A DNA stretch of 9,260 nt from assembly GCA_934572445.1 (NCBI GenBank), contig CAKTLD010000082.1:1-9260 (forward strand), in the 5' to 3' direction. Positions 5,213-9,260 of the stretch are shown here, in pieces (position 1 is the stretch's first letter; each line of letters begins with the position of its first letter). A program made the translations under genes and the position numbers. The notes beneath the pieces were generated by a model. That model was not told the origin of the DNA. It searched no databases and saw only the letters and a program-made list of their open reading frames with translations. Origin of the DNA: an uncultured Oscillospiraceae bacterium. GTDB taxonomy: Bacteria; Bacillota; Clostridia; Oscillospirales; Oscillospiraceae.

Positions 5213-6781
5213 TTATTGTGCCGGTTTTCGATGCGTTACATACTTTTGAATCAGCCTGTTCGCCTTAGATTGGCTGATCTCCAGTTTTTCTGCCAGTTGA
5301 TATGAGGATGGATATTGTTGATAAGCCTCGTTTATAATACGGCTGTAAAACTCGTCTTCCATCGCACTTAAAGTTTTGCCATTTTTATATATTCTTATAT
5401 CTTCGACGTGTTCCAAAAAGTCATCCGGCATTTCGCGCAAAGTGATGATGCTCTGTGCGCCCACCACCACAAGACGTTCCACAAGATTTTGAAGTTCACG
5501 CACGTTGCCAGGCCAGGCATAACGCGTCATGGCATCAAGTACCTCATGGATGAAATACTTATTGCGCCCGTATTGATTGTTGTATTTACTGAGGAAATAG
5601 GTTGCCAGCGGCATAACGTCATCAGGCCGGCTGCGCAGCGGCGGGATGGTAATGTTTACAACATTCAGGCGGTAAAACAGATCCTCACGAAAAGTCTTCT
5701 CCGCGACCATTTTCTTCAGATCCTGATTGGACGCGGTAATAACACGAATATCCACTTTGACGGGATGGATGCCTCCCACAGGTGTAAACTGCTTCTCCTG
5801 AATAACGGAAAGTAGCTTTGCCTGCATCAAAAGGGGCAGCCCTTCAATTTCATCCAGAAAAAGCGTTCCTTCGTCCGCAGCCTGCAAAAGTCCTTTTTTC
5901 CCCTGACGGTTTGCACCGGTAAAGGCGCCAGATGTATATCCGAAGAATTCAGATTCAAATAAATTTTCCGGAATTGCCGCGCAGTTGACTGAGACAAACG
6001 GCTTATCCTTGCGGGAACTGTTGCTATGAACAAACTGGGCAATGACGCCCTTTCCAGTTCCGGTTTCCCCTTGTATCAGGACATTTGAGGAAACCGTCGC
6101 GAGCTCTGCTGCCGTCTTTACAACATCTCCCATCTTTTCGCTTCGGAATATAATCGGCGTTGCATTGCCCGCGTCCTCCATTCGAGAGTTCTTATCCATC
6201 ATTTCATAGAGTGTGACGATGGACGAAACATCTCTCACATTGGCAACAACGGCGCGTACATTTCCATCCCGGTCAAATAGTGGGCTGCTTGAAACAAACG
6301 TGGTGATGCCATTTTCATAATTCATCACGCTCATCGGCCGTTTGGTTTTCAGAATCGTTAGCGCAGGAGATGTTTTGATGATTCCTTTTTGCAGCAGCTC
6401 TTTAACAGACTTCCCGCGAATATATTCCGGATCGCATCGAATGATTTTTGCATACGCATCATTGATAAAAATGTTATGTCCATCCGCTCCGGTAACGACG
6501 ATCCCGTCAAAAGAAGAGTTTAGCACTGCCTCATAAAGTTGGTTTTTCCGATGGAGTGCGGAAACATCCGTAATATCAGCACAGGAAATAAGCGTGCCGC
6601 CAGGCAGTTGCACCCCCTCAATCTCATAGTCGTGGCCATCGAGAGAGATGACCCTCCCCACGTTGTCCCAACAGGCAAAGCTGCGAAAACAAGGAGAAAT
6701 GCCATCCGAAAATACAGGCTCGCCGTTTTCAGGGAACCAACAAAATGTCATATCTTTGTAAATCAGATGTTGTTCTGTCAT
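5213..6781 (-). CDS. PAS-containing sigma-54-dependent activator
   Basis: A 522-residue bacterial enhancer-binding protein. Residues about 1-75 resemble a divergent PAS-like sensor. About 82-195 is a clearer PAS domain (LNSSFDGIVVTGADG, FINDAYAKIIRCD, then GNVRAVVANVRDVS). The AAA+ domain follows: Walker A GETGTGKG (238-245), the sigma-54-contacting GAFTGA loop (285-290), Walker B GTLFLDEI (305-312) and the arginine-finger region FREDLFYRLNV (364-373). A C-terminal TyrR/RocR-type helix-turn-helix lies at about 493-517 (SSYQLAEKLEISQSKANRLIQKY). All motifs needed for ATP-driven open-complex formation are present, so it looks functional. The ATG at 6781 has AGGGAGGAG upstream; an in-frame GTG at 6808 would place that site inside the gene. 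Its likely target is the sigma-54 promoter just downstream at 4960-4976. The inducer sensed by the PAS domains is unknown. Confidence 0.93.
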   Translation of the reverse strand: MTEQHLIYKDMTFCWFPENGEPVFSDGISPCFRSFACWDNVGRVISLDGHDYEIEGVQLPGGTLISCADITDVSALHRKNQLYEAVLNSSFDGIVVTGADGHNIFINDAYAKIIRCDPEYIRGKSVKELLQKGIIKTSPALTILKTKRPMSVMNYENGITTFVSSSPLFDRDGNVRAVVANVRDVSSIVTLYEMMDKNSRMEDAGNATPIIFRSEKMGDVVKTAAELATVSSNVLIQGETGTGKGVIAQFVHSNSSRKDKPFVSVNCAAIPENLFESEFFGYTSGAFTGANRQGKKGLLQAADEGTLFLDEIEGLPLLMQAKLLSVIQEKQFTPVGGIHPVKVDIRVITASNQDLKKMVAEKTFREDLFYRLNVVNITIPPLRSRPDDVMPLATYFLSKYNNQYGRNKYFIHEVLDAMTRYAWPGNVRELQNLVERLVVVGAQSIITLREMPDDFLEHVEDIRIYKNGKTLSAMEDEFYSRIINEAYQQYPSSYQLAEKLEISQSKANRLIQKYVTHRKPAQ

Positions 6782-6788
6782 GACAAGG

Positions 6789-6797
6789 CTCCTCCCT
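6789..6797 (-). promoter_or_regulatory. Ribosome binding site of the activator gene
   Basis: AGGGAGGAG on the minus strand, 7 nt before the ATG at 6779-6781. It decides against the upstream in-frame GTG at 6808. Confidence 0.8.
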
Positions 6798-6877
6798 ATC
6801 AAACGCACAAAAAAACTTCCGCGAACAGCAGTAAAAATCGATACTGTTAAAGGAAAAAAGCGACCACCCTACCTCAA

Positions 6878-6907
6878 TATATAGCACAATTCAGAAAGCG
6901 CCGTCAA
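6878..6907 (-). promoter_or_regulatory. Sigma-70-type promoter of the activator gene
   Basis: On the minus strand TTGACG (6902-6907) and TATATA (6878-6883) are separated by 18 bp. Each is close to the housekeeping consensus. Transcription would begin near 6871, about 90 nt before the activator start. This fits constitutive, sigma-54-independent expression of the activator. Confidence 0.65.
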
Positions 6908-7012
6908 GCATTTGTCATCAAAGTTTAACCGATACAGTTATTCACAGGCTCCAATACGGTATGCCGAACAAAATGGCTTTGGAATCTTCTCGCAAAACAT
7001 ACATAGCAGGTT

Positions 7013-7018
7013 TATAAT
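7013..7018 (+). promoter_or_regulatory. Possible -10 element for rpoN
   Basis: A perfect TATAAT about 44 bp upstream of the proposed GTG start. The hexamer 17 bp upstream (TCGCAA, 6990-6995) matches the -35 consensus at only three positions, so the promoter is uncertain. Confidence 0.35.
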
Positions 7019-7052
7019 AAAAAAAACAGCAATCAGTACACGGGAGTGGGGT

Positions 7053-7056
7053 GAGG
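7053..7056 (+). promoter_or_regulatory. Ribosome binding site fixing the rpoN start
   Basis: GAGG in a purine-rich GGGGTGAGGG stretch, 5 nt before the GTG at 7062-7064. The GTG start places the first recognisable RpoN residues (FISEQLQKIKL) where they sit in relatives. Confidence 0.6.
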
Positions 7057-7061
7057 GTGCA

Positions 7062-8201
7062 GTGGATATCGGTTTCATATCCGAACAATTGCAAAAAATC
7101 AAATTGTCTTCTGCGGTGTATCAATCCCTGTTTATGCTACAGTTGTCGGCGCTTGATTTGGAAACCTATATTCAGGAACGGGCCTTGGAGAATCCTCTTT
7201 TGGACGTTGACTTCCCATTGCATGATTCGGACTTAAATGCACCGTCTCTGGTCAAAGAATCGGCCGATATAGAAGTTCTGGGCAATTCGGAAAACCAGTT
7301 TTTCTATCCCGGCGACGCCAGTGATGACTGGGGGATCTCAGATGCACACGACTTTGCCTTATACAATGTGCCGGACGCTTATAAGCTATCCTTGTCTGAC
7401 TATCTTTCATCTCAGCTTCGCCAGTCAAAACAGATCGACGAAAAAATGCTCAATCTTTGTCTCTACCTTGTCAATTGCATGGATGAAAGAGGTTATATGG
7501 ATTGTCCTCTGGAAGAAATCGCTGAAGAGGTCGGGTGCAGTGTTTATGATGTTGAACAGGCACTTTTTGCGATACAGATGCTTGACCCACCCGGAGTCGG
7601 CGCGCGAAATCTATCCGAATGCCTGGTTTTGCAGCTCTCACAAAGCAGTCACTTCAATGCTCTCACTGTTCACATTGCGCAGGAAGGGTTGTTCTTGTTG
7701 GCATCACATAATTATGCGGAACTCAGCAAACGGCTGCACACCACTCAAAAGGCTGTTCGCCGCGCTGCTGACATCATCGCATCGCTGAATCCCATTCCGT
7801 CCAGAGGTTTTGGAAATCATGAATACGTCAACTATTGCATTCCGGATGCTTCAATATATGCCGAACACGGACAGCTTGTTGTTGAACTGAACAGAAGAGT
7901 TTTGCCGCAGGTTTCCATCAACCGGGAATACTGTGCGCTGCTGGATACGGATGCGTCACCAGAAATCCAGCAGTATGTCCGGGAAAACTTCAATGCGGCA
8001 AACAAGCTGATTGAGGGACTTCAAAAGCGGAGCGATACTCTTGAGCAGCTTCTGAAGATTCTTGTCGCGTATCAGCGCGACTTCTTTCTCAACGGTGGTG
8101 ACATATTGCCGATTATCCATTACTACAACACCAGGCGGGTGCAGCGCAATCTGGGCGTCCTGACGCCGATGGAAAAGCACGAGCTTTGCCTCGCCGCATA
8201 A
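7062..8201 (+). CDS. rpoN: Sigma-54 (RpoN), C-terminally truncated chimera
   Basis: A 379-codon frame. Residues 1-350 are sigma-54. Region I has FISEQLQKIKLSSAVYQSLFMLQLSALDLETYIQERALENPLLD, the Gln/Leu-rich activator-interacting domain. An acidic, variable region II spans about 50-105. The core-binding domain carries LDPPGVGARNLSECL (174-188) and LNPIPSRGF (242-250), and the homology reaches VAYQRDFFLNGGDILP (335-350). There the normal protein continues into the -12-binding helix-turn-helix and the RpoN box (ARRTVAKYRE), but this frame changes to IHYYNTRRVQRNLGVLTPMEKHE, the C-terminus of an IS3-family transposase, and stops. The product should bind core polymerase but not recognise -24/-12 DNA. 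An in-frame open stretch upstream to 6912 does not resemble RpoN; GTG 7062 with its GAGG site is preferred. The gene is divergent from the activator. Confidence 0.9.
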   Translation: MDIGFISEQLQKIKLSSAVYQSLFMLQLSALDLETYIQERALENPLLDVDFPLHDSDLNAPSLVKESADIEVLGNSENQFFYPGDASDDWGISDAHDFALYNVPDAYKLSLSDYLSSQLRQSKQIDEKMLNLCLYLVNCMDERGYMDCPLEEIAEEVGCSVYDVEQALFAIQMLDPPGVGARNLSECLVLQLSQSSHFNALTVHIAQEGLFLLASHNYAELSKRLHTTQKAVRRAADIIASLNPIPSRGFGNHEYVNYCIPDASIYAEHGQLVVELNRRVLPQVSINREYCALLDTDASPEIQQYVRENFNAANKLIEGLQKRSDTLEQLLKILVAYQRDFFLNGGDILPIIHYYNTRRVQRNLGVLTPMEKHELCLAA

Positions 8202-8278
8202 AAGCGGCCAGCAGCGCTTGGCTGCTGGCCGGGAAGACTTTATATTTTTTCACTGTCCTCTTGACGGGTTGCGGTTCA
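8112..8278 (+). mobile_element. Right-end remnant of an IS3-family element
   Basis: The 3' end of an IS3-family (IS150-type) insertion sequence. It begins inside the transposase with HYYNTRRVQRNLGVLTPMEKHE, typical of the family's last 25 residues, and has the stop TAA at 8199-8201. A 10-bp hairpin follows, and then TTGACGGGTTGCGGTTCA ending at 8278. Its complement, TGAACCGCAACCCGTCAA, has the form of an IS3/IS150 terminal inverted repeat. The left end, the rest of the transposase and the 3' part of rpoN are all missing, so a deletion or recombination followed insertion. Confidence 0.8.
8206..8230 (+). terminator. Hairpin after transposase remnant
   Basis: GGCCAGCAGC (8206-8215) and GCTGCTGGCC (8221-8230) form a perfect 10-bp stem with a 5-nt loop just after the chimeric rpoN stop codon. 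A TATATTTTTT run follows about 10 nt later. It belongs to the IS3-type remnant and could terminate the chimeric rpoN transcript. Confidence 0.5.
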
Positions 8279-8306
8279 GACATTGGCGCGATGCTGGGCT
8301 TCTTAC

Positions 8307-9260
8307 TTAGTTCCATTCCTCAGCCAAGAGGAAGTCGCGGATATTCCGGTGTTTGATCCCATTTCGACTCATATCGAACTCATCGAGAGAAACAACGTAC
8401 TTCGGGAAGTTGTCGCGGATGCTGTCATACGCACCAAACTCACGGTTAACCGTTTCTTCCGATGCCAGCAGGTAAGTGACTTGTACATACAGCTTTTCGC
8501 CGCGCTTGTCGCATACGAAGTCAATTTCCTTGTCGCCCGTTCTGCCGACAGTCACTTCATAGCCCCGGCGCAGCAATTCCAGATAGACGATGTTTTCCAA
8601 AATGAGATTGATGTCCCGCATATTGCCGCCGAAGACTGCCTCGCGGATGCCATGATCGGCAATATAATACTTCTCATTGGAGGCAAGGATCTGTTTGCCC
8701 TGCAAATCCTCCCGCTTCACCTGATAGAACAGGTACGCCTCGCAGCAGTATTTGATATAGTTCAGAATTGTTTCCGGGGCAACGGTGCGCTGCTCGTTTT
8801 TCAGGAACCTCGCAAGCGAGGTTGCCGAGAAGGTCGTTCCCACATTGGCAATCACATAGGCAATGATCCGTTCCAGCAAATCAACATCCCGGATTTTATT
8901 CCGCTTCACAATGTCCTTGAGCTGGACAGAGTTGAACAGATCATGAAGATATTGCTTGGACGGAGCATCCGCATAGCGGAGGTTTGCGAGGTAGGGCATT
9001 CCTCCGGCAAGCAGGTACTTTTGGAAACACTGCGGAATGGACACATCGGGAGCAATCGAACGGTACAGCTCCATGAACTCCCTAAATGAGAACGGATAGA
9101 TCACAAACTCCACATACCGACCACCCAAATAAGTTGCAAGCTCACCGGACAGCAGCTTTGCATTGGAGCCGGTGATGTAGATATCGCAATCCAGCGAAAC
9201 ACGGAGAGAGTTGATGCACTTCTCCCAGTCCTTGACCTCCTGAATCTCATCGAAAAAGAG
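8307..9260 (-). CDS. AAA ATPase with DUF4143 domain (partial)
   Basis: 317 residues of the C-terminal part of a COG1373-type ATP-binding protein; the frame is open to the window edge, so the N-terminus with Walker A is not seen. The first visible residues, LFFDEIQEV, are the Walker B/acidic motif. TGSNAKLLSGEL (about 30-41) is the sensor region, then GGRYVEFVIYPFSFREF (46-62), typical of this family. The DUF4143 part follows, with a winged-helix-like SATSLARFLK and finally a PD-(D/E)xK-like end: LENIVYLELLRRGYEV, TGDKEIDFVC and LYVQVTYLL. The C-terminal GIKHRNIRDFLL is the usual end of the family, so the 3' end is complete. These proteins are common, often in accessory regions, and their role is unsettled; a toxin-antitoxin-like or nuclease function has not been shown. 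It converges on the rpoN chimera and has no visible link to the sigma-54 locus. Confidence 0.9.
   Translation of the reverse strand, partial: LFFDEIQEVKDWEKCINSLRVSLDCDIYITGSNAKLLSGELATYLGGRYVEFVIYPFSFREFMELYRSIAPDVSIPQCFQKYLLAGGMPYLANLRYADAPSKQYLHDLFNSVQLKDIVKRNKIRDVDLLERIIAYVIANVGTTFSATSLARFLKNEQRTVAPETILNYIKYCCEAYLFYQVKREDLQGKQILASNEKYYIADHGIREAVFGGNMRDINLILENIVYLELLRRGYEVTVGRTGDKEIDFVCDKRGEKLYVQVTYLLASEETVNREFGAYDSIRDNFPKYVVSLDEFDMSRNGIKHRNIRDFLLAEEWN

Noticed and set aside
6979..6995. Sigma-54-like site upstream of rpoN (TTGGAATCTTCTCGCAA)
   Set aside because: GG and GC are 11 bp apart instead of 12 and the middle does not match the consensus; spacing is strict for sigma-54.
6912..7061. 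N-terminal extension of rpoN by 50 codons
   Set aside because: The extra residues show no resemblance to RpoN, would run through the possible -10 at 7013-7018, and the GTG at 7062 has a proper GAGG site.
8283..9089. Plus-strand open frame of 268 codons opposite the DUF4143 ATPase
   Set aside because: Antisense shadow; the minus-strand frame has clear family motifs throughout.

Overview
The window looks like chromosome from a low-to-mid GC Firmicute, probably an anaerobic clostridial lineage. Strong GGGAGG-type ribosome binding sites, a Clostridia-type IS481-like element, a Firmicute-style PAS/AAA+ sigma-54 activator and a GltS-family symporter point that way. This placement is inference; there is no rRNA or other phylogenetic marker here.

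Layout: bases 1-431 hold no convincing intact gene, only hairpins and a possible gene remnant. Three minus-strand genes then form what was probably one operon, transcribed from right to left: an alpha/beta-hydrolase-like protein (3897-4832), a GltS-family sodium:carboxylate/glutamate-type symporter (1287-2696) and a DUF6282-type metal-dependent hydrolase (432-1280). An IS481-like insertion sequence (2777-3838, opposite orientation) now separates the first two. Its transposase is dead, with a nonsense codon and a frameshift, and the element is flanked by perfect 26-bp direct repeats. Upstream of the hydrolase lies a near-consensus sigma-54 (-24/-12) promoter at 4960-4976, with a perfect 8+8 palindrome about 145 bp further upstream that could be the activator site. 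A bidirectional-looking terminator (5151-5199) follows, and then the matching sigma-54 activator gene with two PAS domains (5213-6781, minus). Divergent from the activator is rpoN itself, encoding sigma-54 (7062-8201, plus).

The locus therefore looks like a nearly self-contained sigma-54 regulatory island: sigma factor, activator, promoter, and a small uptake-plus-hydrolysis operon whose substrate is unknown. It also looks damaged. The rpoN reading frame breaks off after the core-binding region and runs into the C-terminus of an IS3-family transposase, followed by that element's right end, so the DNA-binding HTH and RpoN box are gone. The operon is interrupted by the IS481-like element. The alpha/beta hydrolase has Gly where the nucleophile Ser is expected.

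The right edge (8307-9260, minus) is an unrelated AAA ATPase/DUF4143 protein whose N-terminus lies outside the window. No tRNA, rRNA or CRISPR array was seen.
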